NCBI RefSeq assembly: GCF_904849725.1
Contig: NC_058518.1
Location: forward strand, 503,551,225 to 503,615,224
DNA from: Hordeum vulgare subsp. vulgare
Lineage: Eukaryota; Streptophyta; Magnoliopsida; Poales; Poaceae
Direction of reading: 5' to 3'
Length of the DNA: 64,000 nt
The position numbers were made by a program, and so were the translations under genes. Positions within the stretch are counted from its first letter, which is position 1; every line of letters starts with the position of its first letter. A model generated the notes under the pieces. That model had not been told where the DNA came from and ran no database searches. It was given only the letters and a program-made list of their open reading frames with translations. Shown here piece by piece: positions 21,735-34,862 of this stretch.

Positions 21735-24700
21735 TTACATTGTGATGTATCGAACACCCATAGCATTATGGTGTTGATCATGTTTTTCTCGTGGAAGAGG
21801 TTTAGTCAATAGGTCTGCAACATTCAGATCCGTATGTACTTTACAAATCTCTATTACTCCACTCTGGACATGGTCCTGGATGGAGTTGTAGCGGCGTTTG
21901 ATGTGCTTCGTCTTCCAGTGAAACCTGGGCTCCTTGGCTATGGCAATGGCCCGAGTGTTATCACAGAAGAGTGTCATTGGACCCGACGCGCTTGGAACCA
22001 CTCCAAGGTCGGTGATGAGCTCCTTCATCCAAATTCCTTCATGAGCCGCTTCTGAAGCAGCTATGTACTCCGCTTCACATGTAGATGCTGCCACGACTTC
22101 TTGCTTGCTGCTGCACCAGCTCACTGCCCCACCATTCAAAACATATATGTATCCGGTCTGTGACTTAGAGTCATCCGGATCTGCGTCGAAGCTAGCGTCG
22201 ACGTAACCCTTTACGACGAGCTCTTCGTCACCTCCATAAACGAGAAACATTTTCTTAGTCCTTTTTAGGTACTTAAGGGTATTCTTGACCGTTGTCCAGT
22301 GTTCCATACCGGGATCACTTTGGTACCTTCCTACCAAACTTATGGCAAGGTTTATATCAGGTCTGGTACACAGCATGACATACATAAGAGAGCCTATGGC
22401 TGAAGTGTAGGGGACATAACTCATCTTCTCTCTATCTGCTGTCGTGGTCGGCGACTGAGTCATACTCAATCTCATACCTTGCAAAACTGGCAAGAACCCT
22501 TTCTTTTAGTTTTCCATATTGAACTTCTTCAATATCTTGTCAAGGTATGTACTTTGCGAAAGACCTATGAGGCGTCTCGATCTATCTCTATAGATCTTGA
22601 TGCCTAATATGTATGCAACTTCTCCAAGGTCCTTCATTGAAAAACTCTTGTTCAAATAGGCCTTTATGCTCTTCAACATCTCTATATTATTCCCCATCAA
22701 TAATATGTCATCCACATACAGTATGAGGAAAGCTACAAAGCTCCCACTCACTTTCTTGTACAGACAGGCTTCTCCGTAAACCTGTATGAACCCTAACGCT
22801 TTAATCACCTCATTAAAGCGAATGTTCCAACTCCGAGATGCTTGCACCAGCCCATAGATGGAGCATTGGAGCTTGCACACTTTGTTAGCACCCTTAGGGT
22901 CGACAAAACCTTCTGGTTGCATCATATACAACTCTTCCTTAAGGTTCCCATTAAGGAACGCTGTTTTGACGTCCATTTGCCAAATTTCATAATCATAAAA
23001 GGCGGCAATTGCTAACATGATTCGGACTGATTTCAGCTTCGCTACGGGAGAGAAAGTCTCTTCGTAGTCAATTCCCTGAATTTGTCGAAAACCCTTTGCG
23101 ACAAGTCGAGCTTTATAAACGGTCACATTACCGTTTGCATCAGTCTTCTTCTTGAAGATCCATTTATTTTCTATGGCTCGCCGGTCATCGGGCAAGTCCA
23201 CCAAAGTCCATGCTTTGTTTTCATACATGGATCCTATCTCGGATTTCATAGCTTCAAGCCATTTGTTGGAATCCGGGCCCGCCATTGCTTCTTCATAGTT
23301 CGAAGGTTCACCGTTGTCCAACAACATGATTTCCATCACAGGATTGTCGTACCACTCTGGTGCGGAGCGTACCCTTGTGGACCTTCGGGGTTCAGTAGTA
23401 ACTTGATACGAAGCTTCATGATCATTATCATTAACTTCCTCTTCAGTTGGTGTAGGCGCCACAGGAACAACTTCCCGCGTTGCGCTACTATCCTGTTCGA
23501 GAGGGGGTGTAATTACCTCATCAAGTTCTACCTTCCTCCCACTTACTTCTTTCGAGAGAAACTCTTTCTCTAGAAAGGATCCGTTCTTGGCAACAAAGGT
23601 TTTACCTTCGGATCTAAGATAGAAGGTATACCCAATAGTTTCCTTAGGGTATCCTATGAATACACATTTCTCCGCTTTGGGTTCGAGTTTTTCTAGTTGA
23701 AGTTTCTTCACATAAGCATCGCAGCCCCAAATTTTAAGAAACGACAACTTAGGTTTCTTGCCAAACCATAGTTCATACGGTGTCGTCTCAACGGATTTAG
23801 ACGGTGCTCCATTTAAAGTGAATGCTGCAGTTTCTAATGCGTATCCCCAAAATGATAGCGGTAAGTCGGTAAGAGACATCATAGATCGTACCATATCTAA
23901 TAAAGTGCGATTACGACGTTCATACACTCCGTTGCGTTGCGGTGTGCCAGGCGGCGTCAGTTGTGAAACGATTCCACACTTCCTTAGGTGTGTGCCAAAC
24001 TCGTGACTCAAATATTCTCCTCCACCATCAGATCGTAGGCACTTAATTTTTCTGTCACGTTGATTCTCGACCTCACTCTGAAATTCCTTGAACTTTTCAA
24101 ACGTCTCAAATTTGTGCTTCATCAAGTAGATATACCCATACCTACTCAAATCATCGGTGAGAGTGAGAACATAACGATAGCCACCGCGAGCTTCAACATT
24201 CATTGGACCACACACATCAATATGTATTATTTCCAATAAGTCGGTTGCTCTCTCCATTATTCGTGAGAATGGAGTCTAAGTCATCTTGCCCATGAGGCAC
24301 GGTTCGCATGTTTCAAATGATTCAAAGTTAAGAGACTCTAATAGTCCATCAGTATGGAGCTTCTTCATGCGCTTAACACCGATATGACCAAGGTGGCAGT
24401 GCCACAAGTATGTGGGACTATCATTATCAACTTTACATCTTTTGGTACTCACACTATGAATATGTGTAACATCACGATCGAGATTCATCAAGAATAAACC
24501 ATTCACCAGCGGAGCATGACCATAAAACATATCACTCATATAAATAGAACAACCATTATTCTCTGACTTAAATGAGTAGACATCTCGCATTAAGCAAGAC
24601 CCTGATACAATATTCATGCTCAAAGCTGGTACTAAATAACAATTATTAAAGTTTAAAACTAACCCGACGGTAGATGTAGAGGTAGCGTGCCGACGGCGAT

Positions 24701-25722
24701 CACATCGACCTTGGAGCCATTCCCGACGCGCATCGTCACCTCGTCCTTGGCCAGTCTCCGCTTATTCCACAGTTCCTACTTTGAGTTGCAAATGTGATCA
24801 ACAACACCGGTATCAAATACCCAAGAGCTACTACGAGCGCTGGTAAGGTACACATCAATAACATGTATATCACATATACCTTTAACGTTGCCGGCCTTCT
24901 TGTCCGCTAAGTATTTGGGGCAGTTCCGCTTCCAGTGACCTTTTCCCTTGCAATAGAAGCACTCAGTCTCAGGCTTGGGTCCATTCTTTTTCTTCTTTCC
25001 GGCATCTAGCTTACCGGGCGCGGCAACGGCTTTGCCGTCTTTCTTGAAGTTCTTCTTACCCTTGCCCTTCTTGAAACTAGTGGTCTTGTTGACCATCAAC
25101 ACTTGATGCTCTTTCTTGATTTCTACTTCTGCAGACTTGAGCATCGAGTACAACTCGGGAATGGTCTTCTCCATCCCTTGCATGTTGTAGTTCAGCACAA
25201 AACCTTTGTAGCTTGGTGGGAGAGACTGGAGGATTCTGTCAATTATAGCATCATCCGGAAGTTCGACTCCAAGTGAAGTCAGACGACCGTGTAACCCAGA
25301 CATTTTGAGTATGTGCTCACTGACAGAACTGTTCTCCTCCATCTTACAACTAAAGAACTTGTCGGAGACTTCATATCTCTCGACACGGGCATGAGCTTGA
25401 AAAGCTAGCTTCAGCTCTTGGAACATCTCATATGCACCGTGTTGCTCAAAACGCCTTTGGAGCCCCATTTCTAAACTGTATAACATGCCACACCTAACCA
25501 GAGAGTAGTCATCACTCCGCGTTTGCCAGACGTTCAGAATGTCCTAGGCTACTGCGGGAGCGGGGGGGGGGGGTCACCTAGCGGCGCATCAAGGACATAA
25601 GCCTTTTTAGCTGCTTCAAGGATGAGCTTCAAGTTGCGAACCTAGTCCGCATAGTTGCAACCATCATCTTTCAGCTTGTTTTTCTCTAGGAATGCGTTGA
25701 AATTGAGGTTGACGTTGGCCAT
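21735..25722 (-). pseudogene. BARE-1 gag-pol polyprotein, inactivated by stops
   Basis: The reading frame starts with MANVNLNFNAFLEKNK at 25722. In order it shows gag, a CCHC knuckle CFYCKGKGHWKRNC (about 24950), protease FDTGVVDHICNSK, a GAG-pre-integrase region (WHCHLGHIG), integrase with TPQRNGVYERRNRTL, reverse transcriptase with MDVKTAFLNGNL and LYVDDILLMG, and RNase H. Premature stops occur at about 25650 (AD*VRN), 25545 (AVA*DILN), 24778 (NSK*ELWN), 24270 (T*TPFS) and 22506 (MEN*KKG). Most look like single transitions in Trp or Gln codons. The element cannot make an intact polyprotein. Confidence 0.9.
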
Positions 25723-26437
25723 CTACAATATTTATAAAGACAACTTTTAGACTAAGTTCATGACAATTAAGTCCATTTAATCAAATTAAGTATGAACTCC
25801 CACTTAAATCGACATCCCTCTAGTCATCTAAGTGATACATGATCCATGTTGACTAACCCGTGTCCGATCATCACGTGAGACGGACTAGTCACCATGGTGA
25901 GCAACTTCATGCTGATCGTATTCAACCATACAACTCATGTTCGACCTTTCGGTCTCTTGTATTCGAGGTCATGTATGTACATGCTAAGCTCGTCGAGTCA
26001 ACCTAGGTGTTTCGCGTGTGTAAATCTGGCTTACACCCGTTGTATGCGAACGTTAGAATCTATCACACCCGATCATCACGTGGTGTTTCGAGACAAGGAT
26101 CCTTCGCAACGGTGCACACTTAGGGGAATACGTTCTCGAAATTTTAAGAGGGATCATCTTATTATGCTACCGTCATTCTAAGCAATAAGATGAAAAACAT
26201 GATAAACATCACAATGCAATCATATAGTGACATGATATGACCATCATCATCTTTGCTCTTTCGATCTCCATCTTCAGGCATCACATGATCATCATCATCA
26301 CCGGCGTGACACCATGATCTCCATCATCATGATCTCCATCATCGTGTCTCCGTGAAGTCGTCACGCCAACTACTACTATCACTACTACTATAGCTAACCA
26401 TTAGCAATGAAGTAAAAGTAGTAAGCACATGGCGTTG

Positions 26438-28979
26438 TGTTAGAGCATATATCTCCATATGTGGTTTTGGTAATTGATGACAATTCCTATGGACTAATGG
26501 TTGCCTTAAGTTATATTTATAGGATTTTTCCATAGGCACTTCTTGAAGTCCATCTGTTGGGTTCAAGGAGTTTATATGATGACCAAGGTGGTATTCAAGG
26601 TATTATCCAAAGAATGGTCATAGAGACACAAGGTTGATCAAGATCTCAGACAAAGAGTAAATCAAGATGATCAACACACAAAGCGTACAAGATGTACCGA
26701 GAGGGATCAAGTGATCCCATGGTATGGTAAGAATTGTCCATTACGTGTTTGTGTACTAACCCATGGTCTTCGTGAGAGTTCTATGTGGGGGTTAGGTGTG
26801 TTTCCATGGGCTTGCGTCAAAGAGAAGATCTCATACAACCCATGAAGTATGACGTCAAGTTGTGATTGTCATCAAGATTGCGATGTGCAAGTTCAAGTGG
26901 ATCATCACAAAGATATCATGCTTGAAGCTTGCCGTCCATTGTGGTGGCAATGGACTTGTGAAGATATGCTGAAGAGTGGCTCACCCATAGTGAGTATGGG
27001 GGAGCAATCAACTAGTCTTCATCAAGCCAACGCAATCAAGAAAGGTGGTCCATCTTGAGGAAGTCAAGATCATCATCATCTAGCTCAAGAGGACGAGGTG
27101 CAAGGTATAGGTTTGCCCTTGATAGGTTTTCTGGTTAGGATAGATTGATGTACTATCAAGGGGGGCTCTCAAGTGAGTAGCTTGATCGTATCGTTCGTTG
27201 AGAGCTCAAACCATTTGCATCCTTGCATCATACTTCTTGGTTCTTGTTTGGTGTTTCTCTCTATGAGTTTTAGAGCTTATGGTCATCTTCGTGACAAGCT
27301 CGAGTTCATCGAAAACGGAGTCCATATGCATCTACTATGATGTTTTCGATGTTGGAGTTTTTGCCGGTTCTTCATTCATAGAGGACTCACATCTCTATAT
27401 CATTGGCATTTTCATATCTGCATGGTCTTAAGATCTGTTTGGATAGCTCTTGTCGTCCTGAATCCAACAAGCTTGGGTTTGCTCGATTCGGAGCTCGTAT
27501 GCGAAAGTTATGGTTGTTTCAGTGGCGAGCGGTAGTACCGCTGGACCTAGCGGTAGTACCGCTAGAGTTGGCGGTAGTACCGCTGGCCCTAGCGGTAGTA
27601 CCGCTGGCTGGAGGTAGTACCGCCCCTGGTCAGCGGTAGTACCGCTCCAGGAGCTTAGTACCGCCTGCCTAGCGGTTGTTCGTGGACGGACCTTTTTGCG
27701 AAGACTTTCTTGGCGGTGGTAGTGCCTTTGCACTACCAGGGGCCCAGCGGTAGTATCGCTGGGGCCAGCGGTAGTACCGCTGGAGTGCCAGCGGTAGTAC
27801 CGCTAGCGGGCGGTAGTACCGCTGGAGTTCCAGCGGTAGTACCGCTGCAGCCAGCGGTAGTACCGCTGGAGCTCGGGAAGAGAGTGGGGGTAACGGTGTG
27901 ATTCCTTCCCCCACTATATAAAGGGGGTCTTCTTCCCCCTTGGCCTTATCCATTCGTTGAGCTCTTGTTCTACCTCCATTGTTGACATTCTTAGAGCTTG
28001 CTTACTCTCAATCCCTCCAATGATTCTTGCTTGTTCTTGAGGGAGAAGAGAGAGGAGATCTAGATCCACATCTCCACCAATCACTTTCTCCTCTATGTGA
28101 GGGGAACCCCTTGGATCTTGATCTTGGAGTTCTTTGTGAGCTCCTTGTTCTTCCTCTCATATTTCTCCATAGCTTTCGTTGTTGTGGAGGGATTTGAGTG
28201 TGAGGGACTTGACCACTTCGTGTGTTCTTGCCATTGCATTAGTTGCATCGGTTTGAGTTCTCCACGGTGATACGTGGAAGTGAAGTTTGAGAAGCTTATT
28301 ACCTTTGGTACTTAGTACCCTAGATATTGTTCTTTGCGGATGCTTTGGCGTCCTAGAAGCTTGGTGGTGTCTCGGAGCTCAATCACTGTGGTGTGAAGCT
28401 CCGGTCAAGCGTCGAGGTCTCCAATTAGGTTGTGGAGATTGCCCCAAGCAATTTGTACGGGTTGGGTAACCGCCCCAAGGGTTGCCACGTGTACGGGTTC
28501 GGTGACCGCCCCCAAGGTTTGCCATTTGTACGGGTTCGGTGACCGCCCTCAAGGGTCCCTTAGTGGAATCACGCCATCTTCAATTGTGCGAGGGGGTGAG
28601 GAGATTACGGTGGCCTTAGTGGCATCTTGGGGAGCATTGTGCCTCCACACCGCTCTAACGGAGATTAGCATCCGCAAGGGTGTGAACTTCGGGATACATC
28701 ATCGTCTCCCCGTGCCTCGGTTATCTCTTACCCGAACCCTTTACTTATGCACTTTACTTTGTGATAGACATATTGTTTATTGCAATATATCTTGCTATCA
28801 CTTAGTTGTTTATCTTTCTTAGCATAAGTTGTTGGTGCACATAGGTGAGCGTAGTTGTTTGTAGGTTTTGTGCTTGACATATTATACGTTAGTTTTATTC
28901 CGCATTTGTTCAAGCCTAAACCTTAATTATTTTAAAGCGCCTATTCACCCCCCCTCTAGGCGACATCCACGTCCTTTCA
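26438..28979 (+). mobile_element. Solo LTR inside the BARE-1 leader
   Basis: The 2542-bp segment starts TGTTAGAGCATATATC, ends CACGTCCTTTCA, and is flanked by a perfect 5-bp duplication CGTTG (26433-26437, 28980-28984). No internal domain, PBS or coding sequence is present, as expected after LTR-LTR recombination. It contains a minisatellite at 27528-27870. Its superfamily was not recognised with certainty. Confidence 0.8.
27528..27870. repeat. Minisatellite of near-palindromic AGCGGTAGTACCGCT units
   Basis: GGTAGTACC occurs 11 times exactly, plus variants, usually inside AGCGGTAGTACCGCT, which is self-complementary except at its centre. Spacing varies around 20-40 bases. Both strands stay open for translation in places (repeating VVPL or VLPL), a by-product of the repeat. 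Confidence 0.85.
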
Positions 28980-29540
28980 CGTTGCATCTCATACAATAAA
29001 TTAAGACAACTCCTATGGCTCCTGCCGGTTGTCATACTCATCGACATGCAAGTCGTGAAACCTATTACAATAACATGATCATCTCATACATCATACATGC
29101 AACATCACAACTTTGTCCATATCACATCACATGTCAAGCCCTGCAAAAACAAGTTAGACGTCCTCTAATTGTTGTTGCAAGTTTTACGTGGCTGATTTGG
29201 GTTTCTAGCAAGAACGCCTTCTTACCTACGAAACAGCCACAACGATGATATGCCAAAGCTATTTACCCTTCGTAAGGACCCTTTTCATCAAATCCAATCC
29301 GACTAGAGTGGGAGAGACAGACACCCGCTAGCCACCTTTATGCACGGTGTGCATGTCTGTCGGTGGAACCAGTCTCACGTAAGCGTACGTGTAAGGTCGG
29401 TCTGGGCCGCTTCATCCCACAATACCGCCGGAAAAGAATAAGACTAGTAGTGGCAAGCAATTGACAAATCATCGCCCACAACCTTTTATGGTCTACTCGT
29501 GCATAGAATCTACGCATAGAAAACCTGGCTCTGATACCAC

Positions 29541-31318
29541 TGTTGGGTAACGTAGCATAAATTTAAAAAAATTCCTACGCATATTCAGATCTTCCTATGG
29601 AGAGACCAGCAACGAGAGAGGGGTGAGTGCATCTTCATACCTTTGAAGATCGTTAAGCGGAAGCGTTACTAGAACGCGATTGATGGAGTCGTACTCGCGG
29701 CAATTCAGATCGCGGTATGATTCCGATCTAGTGCCGAACTACGGCACCTCCGCGTTCAACACACGTGCAGTCTGGTGACGTCTCCCGCACCTTGATCCAG
29801 CAAGGAGGAGGGAGAGGTTGGGGAAGATCTTCAGCAGCACGACGGCATGGTGTCGATGGAGAGACGAGGTCTCCCGGCACGGCTTCGCCAAGCATCGACA
29901 CAGAGGAGGAGAAAGAAGAGCAGGGCTGCGCCGAGAGAGAGGGAAAACTGTGTCTCCAAAAGCCCAAAAGTGTCCACTATATATAGGAGGAGGGGAGGGG
30001 GTGCCACCCCTAGGGTTCCCACCCTAGGTGGTGCGGCAGCCCCCCCAGATGGGAGGTGCGGCGGCCAGGGCAAGGGGGAGGGGTGGCGCACTCCTAGGTG
30101 GGCCTTAGGCCCACCAGCGCCTAGGGTTTCCCCCCCTCTCCATCTCCTGCGCCTTGGGCTGAGTGTGGGGGGTGCACCAGCCCACCTAGGGGCTGGTTCC
30201 CTCCCGCACTTGGCCCATCTAACCTCCCGAGGTCGTTGCCCCCTTCCGGTGGACCCCCGGGGCCACCTCCGGTGGTCCCGGTGGTCCCGGTACGTTACCG
30301 GTGACGCCCGAAACACTTTCGTTGTCCGAAACCATCCGTCCTATATATCAATCTTTACCTCCGAACCATTCCGGAGCTCCTCGTGACGTCCGGGATATCA
30401 TCCGGGAATCCGAACAACTTTCGATAACCTCGTATAACAATTCCCTATAACCCTAGCGTCATCGAACCTTAAGTGTGTAGACCCTACGAGTTCGGGAGAC
30501 AGGCAGACAAGACCGAGACACCTCTCCGGCCAATAACCATCAGCGGGGTATGGATACCCATGGTGGCTCCCACTTTCTCCACGATGCTCTCATTGGATGA
30601 ACCATGATGTGAAGGATTCAATCAATCCCGTATACAATTCCCTTTGTCTGTCGGTATAGAACTTGCCCGAGATTCGATCGTCGGTATACCTATACCTTGT
30701 TCAATCTCGTTACCGGAAAGTCTCTTTACTCGTTCCGTAGCACGTCATCGTGTGACTAACTCCTTTAGTCACATTGAGCTCATGATGATGTTCTAGCGAG
30801 TGGGCCCAGAGATACCTCTCCGTCACACGGAGTGACAAATCCCGATCTCGATTCGTACCAACCCAACAAACACTTTCAGAGGTACCCGTAGTGCACCTTT
30901 ATAGTCACCCAGTTACGTTGTGAAGTTTGATACACCCAAAGCACTCCTACGGTATCCGGGAGTTGCACAATCTCACGGTCGAAGGACAAGACACTTAACA
31001 TTAGAAAAGCTTTAGCATACAAACAATACGATCTAGTGCTACGCTTAGGATTGGGTCTTGTCCATCACATCATTCTCCCAATGATGTGATCCCATTATCA
31101 ATGATATCTAATGCCCATGACCAGGAAACCATGATCATCTATTGACTAACGAGCTAGCCAACTAGAGGCTTGCTAGGGACACATTATGATCTATTTATTC
31201 ACACATGTATTACTGTTTCTTGTTAATACAATTATAGCATGAACAATAGACGATTATCATGAAGAAGGAAATATGATAATAACCATTTTATTATTGCCTC
31301 TAGGGCATATTTCCAACA
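29541..31318 (-). repeat. BARE-1 type 5' LTR
   Basis: This is the promoter-bearing LTR, adjacent to the tRNA-iMet primer site at 29527-29540. It is colinear with 19922-21702, with scattered substitutions. Open frames at 29728-30386 are non-coding LTR sequence. Confidence 0.95.
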
Positions 31319-31377
31319 ATATCGTCCTACTAATTCAGCTTGATTAATTGGATTCGTCAACTATAATCTAATCCATG
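31319..31377. mobile_element. Palindromic MITE, right arm
   Basis: The reverse complement of this arm matches 19801-19857 (sharing AATTAATCAAG, TTAGTAGGACGATAT and GATTAGATTA in order). It continues the MITE interrupted by BARE-1. Confidence 0.6.
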
Positions 31378-32130
31378 TTTTCTACATCCAATGATATAAC
31401 AACTAATCATTATCATAAGTCATCTTCCTATTATCATAACTCATCATCTAGGATATCACAAGTTATCAACAATAACTAATTATTAACATACTAGTTAAAT
31501 AACTCATCATCATTCTACTGCTCTCTCATTATCATAACTCAACACCCAATGATATAACAACTCATCATCCCAGAACCTACTGCTCTCTCCTAGGTAAAAT
31601 AACATAAAAATGTGAACTCATGCATCTCCCCATTGAAGAATACAGATCAACCTATCTTCAACTTGTGAGATGCGCAAGTTATAGTCTCCAAGTGGTTCCG
31701 TGGGTGCTTTTATTGCGTTGCTCCATCCTTTGATTTTCAGGGTTTCCTCGCTTCGAGATACCGTGTATGTACCTGGGTAACTCACTGGCATGTGCCATTG
31801 GCTGTAAGCTAACCATACACAAATCACCTTTGGTAAACATCACATTACACACAATCTCTGTTGGGAGTACCTTTGAATAACATAAGTAATAGTAACATAA
31901 TTAGCAAACTAGTTTTTCTTAAGAAGAATGTATGCAAAAGATGGACTAGTGACACAATAGTAAAAAAATCTTACAAAGATGTCTGAAGTGATGTTATAAT
32001 GGTTTAACTTGTGCACTAGTGGTACATATCCGGTATAACTGCCACCAATTAAGAAACTGTTCTTAAAATGCTCAACATCATTAATAAATGAGATCTGATG
32101 ATTTTTCTCCAACCAAGTAAGATCAGGCTC
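31378..32130. other. CACTA interior, AT-rich, no gene seen
   Basis: AT-rich sequence with repeated AACTCATCATC/TATCATAACTCATC motifs at 31400-31570. No transposase motif or other coding signal was found. Confidence 0.45.
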
Positions 32131-33484
32131 TGATACGTCTTCAACATATCTATAATTTTTGATGGTTCCATGCTATTATCTTGTCAAACTTTGAATGTTT
32201 TGTATGCCTTTTATATCTTTTTTGGGACTAACTTATTAACTCAATGCCAAGTGTCAGTTCCTGTTTTTTTTGTGTTTTTTACCCTTTTCAGAGGAGAATA
32301 TTAAACGGAGTCCAAACGGAATAAAATCTCCGAAAAGATTTTTTCCGGAACAAAAGATACGCAGGGAGCTTGAGAACCAAGGCAGAGGGCACCAGGGGAG
32401 GTCACAAGCCCCCTAGGCGCGACCAGGGGGCACGTTCTGGTGCCCTGCCGGAGGGGGGATTCGGATACAGAGGGCTTCTTCATCAACACAATTGCCTCTC
32501 CAATGATGCGTGAGTAGTTCACCATAGACCTTCAGGTCCATAGCTAGTAGCTAGATGGCTTCTTCTCTCTTGGATCTTCAATACAAAGTTCTCCATGATC
32601 TTCATGGAGATCTATCCAATGTAATCTTCTTTTGCGGTGTGTTTGTCGAGATCTGATGAATTGTGGATTTATGATCAGATTATCTATGAATCTTATTTGA
32701 GTTTCTTCTGATCTCTTATATGCATGATTTCATATCCTTGTAATTCTCTTCGAGTTGTGGGTTTTGTTTGGCAACTTGAGCTATGATTCTTGCAATGGGA
32801 GAAGTGCTTGGTTTTGGGTTCATACCGTGCGGTGACCTCACCCAGTGATAGAAGGGGTAGCGAGGCACGCATCGTGTTGTTGCCATCAAGGGTAAAAAGA
32901 TGGGGTTTATATCTATTGCATGAATTTATCCCTCTACATCATGTCATCTTGCTTAAGGCGTTACTCTGTTTGTCATGAACTCAATACACTAGATGCATGC
33001 TGGATAGCGGTCGATGTGTGGAGTAATAGTAGTAGATGCAGAAAGTATCGGTCTACTTGTCTCAGACGTGATGCCTATATGTATGATAATTGCCTTAGAT
33101 ATCGTCATGACTTTGCGCGGTTCTATCAATTGCTCGACAATAATTCGTTCACCCACCGTAATATTTGCTATTTTGAGAGAAGCCTCTAGTGAACACTATG
33201 CCCCTGGGTCTACTTCACATCATATTTTCAGCCCTACACTTTTACTTTGTTGCACTTTCCGCCTTCAGATCTCACCTTGCAATCAATCATGAAGGGATTG
33301 ACAACCTCTTTGTAGCGTTGGGTGCAAGTTTACTGTTTTTGCGCAGGTACATTGGTGCCTCATCTTGATACTCCTACTGGATTGATACCTTGGTTCTCAA
33401 ACTGAGGGAAATACTTACTGCTACTATGCTGCATCACCCTTTCCTCTTCAAGGGAAAAAACCAACGCAAGCTCAAGAGGTAGCA
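32131..33484 (+). mobile_element. Solo LTR of a Gypsy-type element
   Basis: The segment starts TGATACGTCTTCAACATATC and ends CTCAAGAGGTAGCA, the ends of a very common Triticeae Gypsy LTR group. Flanks GGCTC and GGTCC agree at 3 of 5 positions, a weak target duplication. No internal retroelement sequence follows, so a solo LTR inside the CACTA element is the best reading. Confidence 0.7.
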
Positions 33485-34675
33485 GGTCCATAACTGTAGT
33501 AGGTCCGGTCTACTATCTGTCGTGTATTTTTTGGAGAAGGGAAATAAGATGACAATTAAAAATAAACAAGTTTAGTCGGTATGAGTACCAAATATTTTTC
33601 AATAAACAATATAAATTACCTAACAAATTTGTTGACAAACTCACATGAAGGTAGAAATGGAATCAAGTGATCCACATGCACCTAAATTTTGATGTTATTA
33701 TCACGATCATCGCCATGACCAAGATTGAAGGTTATTTGCATGTCCTCCTGAAACTCTCACCCCTTGCATAATGCTCTCCAAACGGAACAACAAAAATATG
33801 TGTGATATACTGCATTTTCTAGCTTAACATTAAAAGTGAAAAGGTTCGTATTTAGGTGAGCTCTCTTAGTCTCGGTACTCTCCCTATCTTGGAAATGAAA
33901 CTTGTCCAAGATATGGAGTTTTGCATGGCAAAGAATGCACTAGTCGAATTCTTTAAAAAAATTACAGGTTCATTAAAGCAAAAAAAACACGTCATGCTTC
34001 ATTACAAAAAAAATACATGTCGTTTTTACATACCGTAATAATTTCGAAGTCCTCCTTTAGCTTGACGGTGAAGGACGTACCGCTGTCTAGGTGATGATAA
34101 CATTTGCATATACCCCTACCGTTGGTGCATCAACAACACTCAGAGATCCTCTCGTTGTGAGACATTTCCTGTGTTCATGATTCAAAGATTAAAAATCGAC
34201 GACAATCAACATTGGTTGACTTTCGGTCTTTTGAGGCTTCCTTGAAAAACTCTCATATATCATGGTGTATATGGTGCGCAAGCCCTCACACTGATATGGT
34301 GGTGTATGTGGTGGACACTCCCTCACACTAATATTTACCGTCGGTGGTGGTTGCTCCTCCCTTCGTCCCCGCGTGCATTACCAAAATGTCTAGCACACAG
34401 GGAAGAAGTAAGAAGCGACCCCCACGACAACAGTCGAGATTCTTCATCTTTGATTTTCGACCAACGATGATGGTCGCTTCCTTTCTTTCTCTCATGCATT
34501 ATACCAAGGTATGTATTGCGAGAAGAGGAAGAGGAAGCGAACCTGACTCCAATGGTAGGGATTCCTCCATCAACAACATACTGAAAGTCACACAAGGAGC
34601 TCCGATAGACTGAAAGTGTACCCTAGATGCGTCAGTCAATTAACATTACGTTTATGGAGTAATGACATAAAAAAT
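33485..34675. other. CACTA interior, no gene seen
   Basis: Mixed AT-rich DNA. Short frames at 33856-34038 and 34335-34613 lack recognisable motifs. I see no CACTA transposase. Confidence 0.4.
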
Positions 34676-34862
34676 GGCCTATGTTTTTCTAGAATATTGT
34701 TCAATTCCTGTTCCGGCATATCACGGGCACTCGATATTTTCTACTTCATAGCAAAAGTCATGAAAAAAAAAATCGACATGACCTTTGTTAAAAACAGGAC
34801 ATATCGAGCGCCTGAAATTTGCTGGAACGGAAATAAATCAACATTCCGGTAAAACATAGGCC
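34676..34862. repeat. Long inverted repeat (hairpin, MITE-like)
   Basis: The left arm from GGCCTATGTTTT and the reverse complement of the right arm, GGCCTATGTTTTACCGGAAT, pair over about 85 bases with mismatches, around a centre near 34765. Both arms carry GCTCGATAT or ACTCGATAT and GTCATG. The same word, AATGACATAAAAA, lies outside at 34661 and 34928. A small unclassified MITE is likely. Confidence 0.6.

Larger units (their letters stand above)
19922..31318 (-). mobile_element. BARE-1/Angela/WIS-type Copia retrotransposon
   Basis: Minus-strand orientation. The 3' LTR is 19922-21702 and the 5' LTR 29541-31318, each about 1.78 kb, beginning TGTTGGAAATATGCCCTAG and ending in ACCCAACA on the minus strand. 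The primer-binding site GTGGTATCAGAGCC (29540-29527) matches initiator Met-tRNA. The purine tract GAGTGGGAGAC abuts the 3' LTR. The flanks ATATA (19917-19921) and ATATC (31319-31323) are a 4/5 target duplication. A solo LTR (26438-28979) sits in the leader. The LTRs differ at many positions by eye, mostly transitions. Confidence 0.95.

Noticed and set aside
27403..27953. Repetitive proteins with VVPL or VLPL units
   Set aside because: They are translations of the minisatellite in a solo LTR; both strands give such frames.
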